From: Mogibacterium kristiansenii
GTDB taxonomy: Bacteria > Bacillota > Clostridia > Peptostreptococcales > Anaerovoracaceae
Assembly (NCBI RefSeq): GCF_009695905.1
Contig: NZ_VUNA01000001.1
Span: 124,001 to 188,000 of the forward strand
Direction: 5' to 3'
DNA length: 64,000 nucleotides
A program made the translations under genes and the position numbers. A model generated the notes under the pieces. The model did no database searches, had not been told where the DNA came from, and saw nothing but the letters and a program-made list of their open reading frames with translations. Each line of letters starts with the position of its first letter. The stretch's first letter is position 1. Below are positions 9,567 to 17,021 of this stretch, piece after piece.

Positions 9567-10322
9567 ATGAATTTTCGAATGCTGAAAGAACAAGTATTGG
9601 ATTTGGTCTACCCGGACGCTCTGTACTGCATCTGCTGCGGCAAGGTGATCGACAGCACCCGGCCCTATCGCCTGTGCAACGAATGCCGACGGGAGATTCG
9701 CTGGGCGACGGGGAGGACCTGCCGGAAATGCGGAAAAATCTTATCAGAGAACAATCCGGGAGACATCTGTTTCAGTTGCCGGGAACATGCTCATATCTTC
9801 GATATGGGGTTCACCTGCTGCGAGTACGGACAGCTTCCCCGGTCCATTGTTTTTGCGCTGAAATATCATGGGCGGACGGATATCGGCCGCACCGTCGGTA
9901 TGGTGATGCACGACCGGATGGAGGCTCTTCGCCGGGAAACCGGACTGATGTACGACTTAATTATGCCCGTGCCCATGCATCCGGAGAAGGAGCGGATTCG
10001 GGGATATAATCAGGCGAGCGTAATCGGAAAGCACTTCGCCCGGCTGGAGGATATGCCTTTTTGCCCGGATGTGCTGCTGCGCAGCCGGAATACGGCGCCG
10101 CTTCGGGGAATGACTCCGGAGGAACGGCGGCAGATTCTTTCCGGCGTAATGACTCTGCGGAATGCAGAGGCCATTCGGAATCGAGACGTACTTCTCATCG
10201 ACGATATCTATACCACCGGCGCGACGGTGGACGGGGCGGCGGAAGTGCTGCTGGCCGGCGGGGCACGGCAAGTGTACGTGCTGACCTTTGCGGCAGGCGC
10301 AGATGTGGTGAAAAGTGAATAG
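9567..10322 (+). CDS. comF: ComF family phosphoribosyltransferase-like protein
   Basis: A 251-residue ComF-family protein, linked in other bacteria to DNA uptake and recombination. The N-terminus has paired cysteines for zinc (CICCGK, CNECRR, CRKCGK, CFSC). The C-terminal half is a phosphoribosyltransferase fold with the PRPP loop VLLIDDIYTTGAT. The ATG at 9567 is preferred because GGAAAGG lies 6 bases ahead; two upstream in-frame ATGs at 9546 and 9561 overlap or precede that site. It follows recD2 by 65 bases and ends at a strong terminator. No other com genes are in the window. Confidence 0.88.
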   Translation: MNFRMLKEQVLDLVYPDALYCICCGKVIDSTRPYRLCNECRREIRWATGRTCRKCGKILSENNPGDICFSCREHAHIFDMGFTCCEYGQLPRSIVFALKYHGRTDIGRTVGMVMHDRMEALRRETGLMYDLIMPVPMHPEKERIRGYNQASVIGKHFARLEDMPFCPDVLLRSRNTAPLRGMTPEERRQILSGVMTLRNAEAIRNRDVLLIDDIYTTGATVDGAAEVLLAGGARQVYVLTFAAGADVVKSE

Positions 10323-10352
10323 GTCCAAGTGAATTAGGATGAAGATAGCAGA

Positions 10353-10398
10353 AAAAGAACCGGCATTTACCCGATTGTAGGGTTGTGCCGGTTCTTTT
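10353..10398. terminator. bidirectional terminator, comF / padR
   Basis: A 13-bp stem AAAAGAACCGGCA / TGCCGGTTCTTTT around a 20-base loop; both strands end in a T-rich arm, so it serves comF and the opposing padR gene. Confidence 0.85.
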
Positions 10399-10420
10399 GG
10401 CTTCACAGTTGTTATTATTC

Positions 10421-10774
10421 TTAATTCTCTTTATCATCGGATAGTTTTGCCGACAATATCGATTCGATGCTATCAGCAATTACGCGGTAATCAGACAAAA
10501 GTTGGTCAAGTCTCTCTAGCCCGGTAGCTTCAATATGATAATATTTACGTACACGACGTTTTCCGGTTTGAATAGCATGCGAAGTGATAAGCTTTTTATC
10601 TTCTAATTTGTACAAAACCGGATAAAGACTTCCTTCCGGCACAACGTATGATCCTTCCGATAAATCTTTGAGCAGCAAGCTGATTTCATAGCCATATAGG
10701 TCTTTCTGTGATAATAGGGACAGGACCAGCATTTCTACGGTTCCCATTTTAAAATTGTTTCTTTCGTGTATCAT
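10421..10774 (-). CDS. PadR family transcriptional regulator
   Basis: A 117-residue winged-helix regulator. The N-terminal domain (MGTVEMLVLSLLSQKDLYGY, then VVPEGSLYPVLYKLEDKKLI and GKRRVRKYYHIEATG) is the PadR signature, followed by a C-terminal dimerisation helix. Such proteins usually repress a neighbouring transporter or membrane gene in response to a hydrophobic ligand. Here the only divergent neighbour is the small membrane protein at 10922. The base composition is clearly AT-richer than the flanking operons, which hints at later acquisition. GGGAGGAAATT precedes the ATG. Confidence 0.88.
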   Translation of the reverse strand: MIHERNNFKMGTVEMLVLSLLSQKDLYGYEISLLLKDLSEGSYVVPEGSLYPVLYKLEDKKLITSHAIQTGKRRVRKYYHIEATGLERLDQLLSDYRVIADSIESILSAKLSDDKEN

Positions 10775-10849
10775 AATTTCCTCCCTATGTTAAAGCTATT
10801 TTATTATAGTTAAAAGGTAAAATCAATATATAGGAGAAATAAATATTGA

Positions 10850-10878
10850 TTGACGAAGTAGTGCTGTTGTTTTAAAAT
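10850..10878 (+). promoter_or_regulatory. promoter of the small membrane protein gene
   Basis: TTGACG at 10850-10855 and TAAAAT at 10873-10878, spacer 17. It lies in the divergent space opposite padR, so PadR binding here is plausible, but no clear dyad was identified. Confidence 0.6.
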
Positions 10879-10921
10879 AAAAACACAGAAAAAAAGTCTT
10901 AGTATTGACGGAGGTGAAAGT

Positions 10922-11209
10922 ATGAATAAAAGAAAAAAGACAAGAGCTGTGGCGGCGATTGTCATACTGGCGATTTTGCTTGCGATGTGCTCCACCGATA
11001 TCATGCTGCGTCTGGCGGTATTCACATATTCACCGAAGAGTGCAGTTACGATGAAGTACAAAAAGGCCGACGACAGAAGTGCGGGCAAAGATTTATATGT
11101 TATCACCGAAAACGTGCCGGTTGAGAAGGCGACCCGGGGAATGCTGGAAACGTGGGAGGTATATCATTTTGGACCGCTGAAATTTGCTCACTATTACGGA
11201 GAGTGTTGA
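10922..11209 (+). CDS. small membrane-anchored protein, unknown function
   Basis: A 95-residue protein with a basic N-terminus (MNKRKKTRA), one hydrophobic segment (about 10-24) and a hydrophilic, presumably external, tail. The family is not recognised. LLAMCS after the membrane segment resembles a lipobox, but Met at -1 makes lipidation unlikely. GGAGG lies 8 bases before the ATG and a promoter lies upstream, which supports a real gene. It faces the PadR regulator and shares its AT-rich composition, so it may be that regulator's target. Confidence 0.6.
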   Translation: MNKRKKTRAVAAIVILAILLAMCSTDIMLRLAVFTYSPKSAVTMKYKKADDRSAGKDLYVITENVPVEKATRGMLETWEVYHFGPLKFAHYYGEC

Positions 11210-11235
11210 TATAAGCCTTCATAATATGGTATACT
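11206..11235 (+). promoter_or_regulatory. strong extended -10 promoter of the structured RNA
   Basis: TTGATA at 11206-11211 and TATACT at 11230-11235, spacer 18, with TGG just before the -10 (extended -10). Transcription should begin near 11242, past the stop of the small membrane protein gene. Confidence 0.75.
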
Positions 11236-11241
11236 ACAAAA

Positions 11242-11492
11242 CATAATGTTGCATAGAAATTCATCTCCACGGTATGTTTGTGGTTGAAAGTCCAAGCCAG
11301 CTGCGGGCAAAGGGATCCACGTAAGCCGTCAGCAGGAAGCGGCGGTGATCATGGCGTAGTTTAGAAGTAAGTCCTCCGGGAAACTCGGGTCAAGGCAAGT
11401 GTGGGGTCAAAGACCAGGTCAAGTGCCGAGGGGATGGATTTTCTATATATGGTAAACGGAAAGCGACGCGGTCGCGTCTATTCGTTTTTTTT
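11242..11492 (+). ncRNA. structured noncoding RNA, candidate raiA-motif RNA
   Basis: About 250 bases with no plausible gene, its own promoter and a terminator. Several nested helices can be drawn: TCATCTCC (11261-11268) with GGGGATGG (11430-11437) closing the whole; CCAC/GTGG near 11266-11283; GCCG/CGGC (11325-11343); CCG/CGG around GGGAAACT near 11376-11388; GGTC-AAA-GACC (11405-11415). Purine-rich single-stranded patches (GTTGAAAGTCCAAG, GGGCAAAGGGA) look like conserved RNA core. The pattern and the host group recall the raiA motif RNA of Clostridia, but that name is from memory and unverified. It ends 40 bases before the malic enzyme start, so a cis-acting leader is also possible. Confidence 0.6.
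11454..11492 (+). terminator. intrinsic terminator of the structured RNA
   Basis: Helix GACGC/GCGTC (11465-11478) inside AAACG/CGTTT (11454-11487), followed by an eight-base T run. The malic enzyme ATG lies only 41 bases further, with no new promoter visible between. Confidence 0.8.
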
Positions 11493-11532
11493 GAATTATT
11501 GATTGGAACCCGGGACAGGAGGAAAAAGGAAC

Positions 11533-12714
11533 ATGGACAACAGAACAGTGGCACTGCAGAAGCATAGTGAGTGGAGAGGAAAGCTGGATATCGCGCTGAG
11601 AGCGCCGATTGAGAACGATGAGGATCTGGCGATTGCTTACACACCGGGGGTTGCGGAGCCTTGCCTGGAAATCCGGAAAGACGAAGACCTGGCCTATGAA
11701 TACACCGGAAAGGGTAATCTGGTAGCGGTAATCACCGACGGTACCGCCGTTCTGGGACTGGGGGATATCGGTCCCAGCGCCGCAATGCCGGTAATGGAAG
11801 GAAAATGTGCGCTGTTCAAGCGTTTCGGAAACGTGAATGCCATCCCGCTGTGCGTGGATACCAAAGATGTGGACGAAATCGTGGAGACCGTCTATCGGAT
11901 TTCCAAGAGTTTTGGCGGCATCAATCTGGAGGACATCGGCGCACCGAGATGCTTTGAAATCGAGCGGAAGCTGGTGGAGAAGTGTGATATTCCGATCTTC
12001 CACGACGATCAGCACGGAACCGCCATCATCACCTGTGCGGCAATTCTGAATGCCCTGAAGGTGGTAGGAAAGAAACGGGGCGATCTGAAGATCGTGGTGA
12101 ACGGCGCCGGTGCGGCAGGAATCGCCATTACGGAGCTGATTCTGGACCTTCATCTGGGAAGCGTCATCCTCTGCGACAGCAAGGGTATCGTCATGGAAGG
12201 AAATCCGAGAAACAATGCGGTAAAAGAAGAAATTGCTCATCGTACCAATCCGATTCACCAGAGCGGAACATTGAAAGATGCCATTCACAATGCGGACGTA
12301 TTCGTGGGCGTATCCCAGGCGAATATGGTGACACCGGAAATGGTTCGCTCCATGGACCGGGATCCGATTATCTTCGCCATGGCAAATCCGGTGCCGGAAA
12401 TCATGCCGGATGTGGCAAAGGAAGCCGGTGCTGTGGTTGTGGGAACCGGTCGTTCCGATTTTCCGAACCAGGTGAACAACGTATTGGTGTTCCCGGGATT
12501 CTTTAAGGGGCTGCTGCGAGTAGGCGCTACCAAGGTAACTCAGGAAATGAAGATTCGGGCAGCCGAGGCACTGGCATCGGTAATCACCGACGAAGAGCTG
12601 AATGCGGACTACGTACTTCCGGATGCGTTTGACGAGCGGGTGGCAGATGCCATTGCGGATGCCGTATCGGCGGAAGCGGTTGCTTCCGGCGTGTGCCGTC
12701 CGATTCACCGTTAA
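11533..12714 (+). CDS. NAD(P)-dependent malic enzyme
   Basis: Oxidative decarboxylation of malate to pyruvate. It has 393 residues, the short bacterial form without a phosphotransacetylase-like tail. Conserved parts are [24 protein letters not shown], the metal/substrate segment [10 protein letters not shown], the dinucleotide loop [10 protein letters not shown], and [10 protein letters not shown]. The ATG at 11533 has AGGAGG 11 bases ahead; the frame is open further upstream from a TTG, but that has no ribosome binding site. Followed by fumarase, so the pair can interconvert fumarate, malate and pyruvate. Confidence 0.94.
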   Translation: MDNRTVALQKHSEWRGKLDIALRAPIENDEDLAIAYTPGVAEPCLEIRKDEDLAYEYTGKGNLVAVITDGTAVLGLGDIGPSAAMPVMEGKCALFKRFGNVNAIPLCVDTKDVDEIVETVYRISKSFGGINLEDIGAPRCFEIERKLVEKCDIPIFHDDQHGTAIITCAAILNALKVVGKKRGDLKIVVNGAGAAGIAITELILDLHLGSVILCDSKGIVMEGNPRNNAVKEEIAHRTNPIHQSGTLKDAIHNADVFVGVSQANMVTPEMVRSMDRDPIIFAMANPVPEIMPDVAKEAGAVVVGTGRSDFPNQVNNVLVFPGFFKGLLRVGATKVTQEMKIRAAEALASVITDEELNADYVLPDAFDERVADAIADAVSAEAVASGVCRPIHR

Positions 12715-12751
12715 TTGTTGATAGAATCCTCAGAGGGAAAGGCAAGGAAAG

Positions 12752-14125
12752 ATGGAATACAGAATCGAAAAGGATACGATGGGAGAAATGAAGGTACCGG
12801 CAGATCGGTACTGGGGTGCACAGACGCAGCGGAGTTTTCAGAACTTCAAGGTGGGCGGAAAGATGCCGGTGGAAATCATTCACGCATTTGCCTATCTGAA
12901 GAATGCGGCGGCTTGCGCCAACATGGACTTGAAAGTGCTGCCGCCGGAGAAGGCATCCTACATTTTTATCGTGTGCGATGAAATTCTCCAGGGCAAACTG
13001 GACGATCATTTTCCGTTGGTGGTCTATCAGACCGGAAGCGGTACCCAGACCAATATGAACGTGAACGAGGTCATTGCCGGCCGTGCCGCGGATCTGGCAG
13101 GAAGCCGAGTGCTTCATCCCAACGATGATGTGAACAAATCCCAGAGCTCCAACGATACCTTTCCGACGGCCATGAGCATTGCATCGGTGTTCGCCATTGA
13201 GGAGAAGTTGATTCCGGCGGTGAACTGCATGATTCAGACCCTGGATCAACTGGAAAAGAAATACATGAAGACCATCAAGACCGGAAGAACCCATCTTCAG
13301 GATGCGGTTCCGCTGACATTCGGTCAGGAGGTCAGCGGCTGGAAATCCATGATGGAGCACAGCTTGGAAAACGTGAAGAGAACCTTGCCATCCCTGAAGG
13401 AGATCGCGCTGGGAGGTACGGCAGTGGGCACCGGCTTGAATGCGCCGAAGGGATTTGCAGAGCAGGCCGTGATGAACCTGAACCGTTTGACGGGAAAGGA
13501 TTTCGTCACCGCACCGAACAAATTCCATGCCCTGTCTTCGAAGGATGCTTACGTGGCGGCTCACGGCGCACTGAAGGGATTGGCGGCCGATTTGATGAAG
13601 ATGGCCAACGACATTCGCTGGCTGGCCAGCGGCCCGAGATGCGGAATGGGTGAGATTACCATTCCAGCCAACGAGCCGGGCAGTTCCATCATGCCGGGGA
13701 AGGTGAACCCGACTCAGACGGAATCCGCCACCATGGTAGCAGTACGCGTGATGGGCAATGATACCGTAGTCGGCGTGGCCGCATCTCAGGGAAATTTCGA
13801 ATTGAACGTGTACATGCCGGTAATGGCAGAGGCGTTCCTGGAATCGGTTAATCTGCTGGCAGAGTCCCTCACTTCTTTGGAAAAGAACTGCGTTCGGGGC
13901 ATTGAGGTGAATGAAGACAAGATGACGGAAAATGCGGAGAAGTCGCTGATGGTGGCAACCGCATTGAATACGCATATCGGATATGAGAAGGCGGCGCGGA
14001 TTGCGAAGAAGGCTCACCGGGAGAACAGCACCCTGCGGGAAGCGGGAATCGATCTTGGAATGTACACCGGCGAGGAATACGATCAGTGGGTCAATCTCCT
14101 GCAGATGACCGGAGTGGAAGAATAA
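12752..14125 (+). CDS. fumC: class II fumarate hydratase
   Basis: Iron-independent fumarase of 457 residues, the normal class II length. GSGTQTNMNVNEVI, SSNDTFPTAMSIA, GRTHLQDAVPLT and the signature loop GSSIMPGKVNPTQ with its catalytic Ser are all present. An aspartase of the same superfamily is a possible alternative, but the GRTHLQDA and NIR.. regions read as fumarase. It lies 37 bases after malic enzyme and 10 before the next gene, as one transcript. An oxygen-stable class II enzyme in an anaerobe is not rare but is worth noting. Confidence 0.9.
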   Translation: MEYRIEKDTMGEMKVPADRYWGAQTQRSFQNFKVGGKMPVEIIHAFAYLKNAAACANMDLKVLPPEKASYIFIVCDEILQGKLDDHFPLVVYQTGSGTQTNMNVNEVIAGRAADLAGSRVLHPNDDVNKSQSSNDTFPTAMSIASVFAIEEKLIPAVNCMIQTLDQLEKKYMKTIKTGRTHLQDAVPLTFGQEVSGWKSMMEHSLENVKRTLPSLKEIALGGTAVGTGLNAPKGFAEQAVMNLNRLTGKDFVTAPNKFHALSSKDAYVAAHGALKGLAADLMKMANDIRWLASGPRCGMGEITIPANEPGSSIMPGKVNPTQTESATMVAVRVMGNDTVVGVAASQGNFELNVYMPVMAEAFLESVNLLAESLTSLEKNCVRGIEVNEDKMTENAEKSLMVATALNTHIGYEKAARIAKKAHRENSTLREAGIDLGMYTGEEYDQWVNLLQMTGVEE

Positions 14126-14135
14126 CGAGGAATCA

Positions 14136-14777
14136 ATGAGCGAACAGAACAAGAAAGAATTATACGTAGATCGAAATAACGATAAGTATCTGGGAGATTT
14201 AAATCTGCTGAACCGGCGAAAGAACGAATGGTATGCGGCGCATCCGAAGTACAAGCTGTACCGCTTCCTGACGTTCCTGGTATTCGGACTCGGGTGTTTT
14301 GGCATTTACAAGGCCTATCTCTTTACTCAGGGAGGAAGCACTGCCAAGGAGATGCTGCCGCTGCACGCATCCATCTGGGTAACCGGTTTGGTAACCCTTC
14401 TGGTGAACCGCTTGGGGAAGAAGGTGTACGAGAAGCCGTTCGGTGCGATTCATTCTGCCCGAATTGAGGCGGCGCCAAAGGGCCTGTACTACATCTATCA
14501 GCAGGGAATGATGATGATTACCTATTATATTAAGGATAAGGATCTCAAGGAAATCATTCGGGACGATGAGGTCAATTGCCTGTATTTCAAGGGGAAGGGC
14601 ATGCTGGAAGTGAAGACCCCGAAAGAGGTTCGGCAGCATTCCATCAACGGAATATATGCGCTGATCGGGTTCGACGAATACGATTTGGATGATTTGCTGG
14701 AACCGTACGGAGAATTGGTTCGCGTGCAGCCGGGAACCCTCCGCCGGAAATATCTGGAAGAAGGCTCGGAACAGTAG
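14136..14777 (+). CDS. two-TM membrane protein with a possible PH-like/YcxB-type domain
   Basis: A 213-residue protein not assigned to a named family. After a charged N-terminus come two hydrophobic segments (about 44-64, FLTFLVFGLGCFGIYKAYLF, and 76-92). A soluble C-terminal domain of about 110 residues follows, rich in beta-strand pattern (GLYYIYQQGMMMITYYIKD ... CLYFKGKGMLEVKTP). That order resembles small YcxB/PH-domain membrane proteins. It begins 10 bases after fumC and shares its terminator, so it is co-expressed with the malate/fumarate enzymes; its role there is unknown. Confidence 0.6.
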   Translation: MSEQNKKELYVDRNNDKYLGDLNLLNRRKNEWYAAHPKYKLYRFLTFLVFGLGCFGIYKAYLFTQGGSTAKEMLPLHASIWVTGLVTLLVNRLGKKVYEKPFGAIHSARIEAAPKGLYYIYQQGMMMITYYIKDKDLKEIIRDDEVNCLYFKGKGMLEVKTPKEVRQHSINGIYALIGFDEYDLDDLLEPYGELVRVQPGTLRRKYLEEGSEQ

Positions 14778-14803
14778 GCCTTGCCGGAAACGAAAGAATA
14801 ACG

Positions 14804-14842
14804 AAATTGTGCTAAGAATTAATATTTTTAGCACAATTTTTT
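14804..14842 (+). terminator. terminator of the malic enzyme-fumC operon
   Basis: A 12-bp stem AAATTGTGCTAA / TTAGCACAATTT followed by a T run. It separates this operon from the histidine promoter 32 bases downstream. Confidence 0.85.
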
Positions 14843-14873
14843 TATGTTTTTTTATAAAAACCAACCAAGAAAA

Positions 14874-14902
14874 TTGACTTACAAAAAGCTGCGTGTTACA
14901 AT
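14874..14902 (+). promoter_or_regulatory. histidine operon promoter
   Basis: TTGACT at 14874-14879 and TACAAT at 14897-14902, spacer 17, directly followed by a palindrome (14904-14915). Confidence 0.85.
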
Positions 14903-14903
14903 G

Positions 14904-14915
14904 TTAGCGTGCTAA
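14904..14915 (+). promoter_or_regulatory. candidate HisR (YerC) operator
   Basis: Perfect dyad TTAGC-GT-GCTAA starting 2 bases after the -10 and covering the expected transcription start, an ideal place for repression. The first gene of the operon encodes a TrpR-like YerC protein, known in Firmicutes as a histidine regulator. The link between protein and site is inference. Confidence 0.6.
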
Positions 14916-14951
14916 AGCATGAACACAACCGAAGAGGAGGGGATGGTTGGA

Positions 14952-15245
14952 ATGAACGAAAAGGAAAAGAAGTATTACGATAATTTTGTTCGGGCCGTGT
15001 TATCTCTTCAGAATGAAGAGGAAGTGAAGGAATTCTTCGAGGATATCTGCACGATTAAGGAGATTCAGGATATTTGCCGTCGGCTGGAGGTGGCGAAGCT
15101 GCTGTCGGAGGGCATGGTGTTCAACGAAATCAGCAAGGAAACGGGAAGCAGTTCGGCGACCATCGGGCGGGTGAACAAATGCTTGATGTACGGACCCGGC
15201 GGATACAAAGCGGTATTGGAAAGGCTAAAGGAAGAGGATGATTGA
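14952..15245 (+). CDS. YerC/YecD family TrpR-like repressor, probable histidine regulator HisR
   Basis: A 97-residue Trp-repressor-superfamily protein. SLQNEEEVKEFFEDICTIKE and RRLEVAKLLSEGMVFNEI lead to the helix-turn-helix KETGSSSATIGRVNKCL. YerC proteins next to his genes have been inferred to be histidine-responsive repressors (HisR). The ATG at 14952 is chosen because AGGAGGGG lies about 10 bases ahead; ATGs at 14919 and 14943 are too early for that site. It is the first gene of the histidine operon and overlaps hisZ by 8 bases, so it probably controls its own operon. Confidence 0.85.
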   Translation: MNEKEKKYYDNFVRAVLSLQNEEEVKEFFEDICTIKEIQDICRRLEVAKLLSEGMVFNEISKETGSSSATIGRVNKCLMYGPGGYKAVLERLKEEDD

Positions 15246-16368
15246 TTACGACAGAATTTTGAGGAATGACGAGAAGGCAGTGTATCGGCTTCGGGAGCTT
15301 TTCGGGAACTACGGATACCGGCGCTTTAAGACCGGAAAGTTCGAAGAGTACGAGCTGTACGCTGAGAATAAGGATTTTCTGGGGGAGGATGGAATTCTCA
15401 CCTTTACGGATGCCCGGGGAAAGCTGATGGCGTTGAAGCCGGACGTGACGTTGTCCATCGCCAAGATGGCGGAACCCTTGCCGGGAGAGGTGCAGAAATT
15501 CTGCTACGATGATGAGGTCTATCGACTTTCCGGAGAATATAGGGATTTCCGGGAAATCACCCAGACCGGCATCGAATGCATCGGGGACATCGGATCCTAC
15601 GATGTGTGCGAGGTGATTCTTTTGGCGGTGCGAAGTCTGGCACTGATCGATGAGAATTACGTGATGGATCTCTCCCATATGGGAATCGTTCGGGCACTGG
15701 CTTCTCTGCTGAATCTGCCCAAGGAGGCGGAACGAAAGGTGCTGCAGTGCATCGGAGAGAAAAACTTCCACGGCGCAGCGGAAATCTGCCGGAAACAAGG
15801 CGTTCCGGAGAAAATGATTCGGCGTCTTCGAAAGCTGATTACCACCTACGGTCCCATTGACGAAGTGGTGGGCGATCTGGATCAGCTGGCGGTGAACAAC
15901 ACCATGCGTCGTGCTGTGGGAGAACTGAAAGTGCTGGTATCCGCATTGAAGGCACAGAAGCTGGAGAAGAACGTGCGCTTCGATTTCTCCGCGGTAAACG
16001 ACATGGGCTATTATAACGGCGTGATTTTCCAGGGATTCATCAAAGGCATTGTCCGCCCGATTCTGGCAGGCGGTCGGTACGACAACCTGATGGAAGTGAT
16101 GGGAAAGGAAAGTGCCGGCGCCATCGGTTTTTCCATTTCCATGGATTCCCTGGAAGAGCTGAACCGCGTTCGCCGGGACATCGATGTGGATGTGGTGATT
16201 CTGGATCAGCCGTGGGAAGATTTGAATCAGCTAAATCAGGTGGTTCGAGATTACACGGACCGGGGACTCAGCGTCTCCGTGCAAAAACGAGTTCCGAAGA
16301 AGCTCCGTTATCGGGAGCTGGTGCGAATTGAAAACGGGGAGGTGAAGACGGTTGAAAGAGACGATTAA
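15238..16368 (+). CDS. hisZ: ATP phosphoribosyltransferase regulatory subunit HisZ
   Basis: A histidyl-tRNA-synthetase-like protein of 376 residues that forms a complex with short HisG and confers histidine feedback control. It keeps the class II core (TFTDARGKLMALKPDVTLSI and AGGRYDNLMEVMG) but lacks the C-terminal anticodon-binding domain of a true HisRS, having only a short tail. The start overlaps the yerC stop, and the 3' end overlaps hisG by 17 bases, indicating coupled translation. Presence of short-form HisG next door supports HisZ over HisS. Confidence 0.92.
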   Translation: MIDYDRILRNDEKAVYRLRELFGNYGYRRFKTGKFEEYELYAENKDFLGEDGILTFTDARGKLMALKPDVTLSIAKMAEPLPGEVQKFCYDDEVYRLSGEYRDFREITQTGIECIGDIGSYDVCEVILLAVRSLALIDENYVMDLSHMGIVRALASLLNLPKEAERKVLQCIGEKNFHGAAEICRKQGVPEKMIRRLRKLITTYGPIDEVVGDLDQLAVNNTMRRAVGELKVLVSALKAQKLEKNVRFDFSAVNDMGYYNGVIFQGFIKGIVRPILAGGRYDNLMEVMGKESAGAIGFSISMDSLEELNRVRRDIDVDVVILDQPWEDLNQLNQVVRDYTDRGLSVSVQKRVPKKLRYRELVRIENGEVKTVERDD

Positions 16369-16987
16369 CGTAGCGCTTCCCAAAGGGCGACTGGGACGGA
16401 AGGTGTATCAGATGTTCGCCGATGCGGGTTTTGAATGCCCGGAGCTTCTGGAGGAAAGCCGCAAGCTTATTTTTGAAAATGAAGAAAAGGGCATTCGATA
16501 TTTCTGGGTGAAGCCTTCGGATGTGGCAAGCTACGTGGAACGCGGGGCCGCAGATGTGGGAGTTGTGGGGAAGGACATCCTCCTGGAAAGCAAGCCGGAC
16601 GTATACGAGCTGCTGGACCTGAAGTGCGGCAAGTGTCGGATGATGGTCGCGGCGCCAAAGGATTGGCAGGACGACACGGGGCATACCCTTCGGGTTGCCA
16701 CCAAATTTCCGGAAATCGCCCGGAAGTTCTACGGGGGTAAAAGCAGAGATATCGATATCATCAAGCTGAACGGATCCATCGAGATTGCGCCGATTCTGGG
16801 GCTGTCCGATGTGATTGTGGATATTGTGGAGACCGGGAACACCCTTCGGGCCAACAACCTGGAGATTCAGGAGACCATCGTGGACATCAGCGCCCGGTTT
16901 ATTTCCAATAAGTCCGCATTCAAATTCAAGACTCGGGAAATCGAGGCGGTGTTGGAAGGACTGGCATCGGAAGTTTCCGAGAAGTAA
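16352..16987 (+). CDS. hisG: ATP phosphoribosyltransferase, short form
   Basis: First step of histidine synthesis: ATP plus PRPP to phosphoribosyl-ATP. At 211 residues it is the short, HisZ-dependent form without its own regulatory domain. Recognisable are VALPKGRLG at the N-terminus, DVGVVGKDILLE, LNGSIEIAPILGLSDVIVDIVETG (PRPP-binding region) and RFISNKSAFKFK. The start is a TTG at 16352, preceded by GGGGAGGTG; no in-frame ATG fits the conserved N-terminus. Confidence 0.95.
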   Translation: MKETINVALPKGRLGRKVYQMFADAGFECPELLEESRKLIFENEEKGIRYFWVKPSDVASYVERGAADVGVVGKDILLESKPDVYELLDLKCGKCRMMVAAPKDWQDDTGHTLRVATKFPEIARKFYGGKSRDIDIIKLNGSIEIAPILGLSDVIVDIVETGNTLRANNLEIQETIVDISARFISNKSAFKFKTREIEAVLEGLASEVSEK

Positions 16988-17021
16988 TGAAGCAGGGAAA
17001 GAAGGATAGAGATTACATACT

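Noticed and set aside
10922-11209. Lipoprotein assignment for the small membrane protein
   Set aside because: The residue before the candidate Cys is Met, unlike the Gly/Ala/Ser of a lipobox.
11242-11492. RNase P RNA, group II intron fragment or T-box
   Set aside because: The conserved P4 core, intron domain V with its AGC/GUU pair, and the T-box sequence were not found, and no reverse transcriptase or synthetase gene follows.
15238-16368. Histidyl-tRNA synthetase instead of HisZ
   Set aside because: It lacks a full anticodon-binding domain and is followed by short-form HisG, which needs HisZ.
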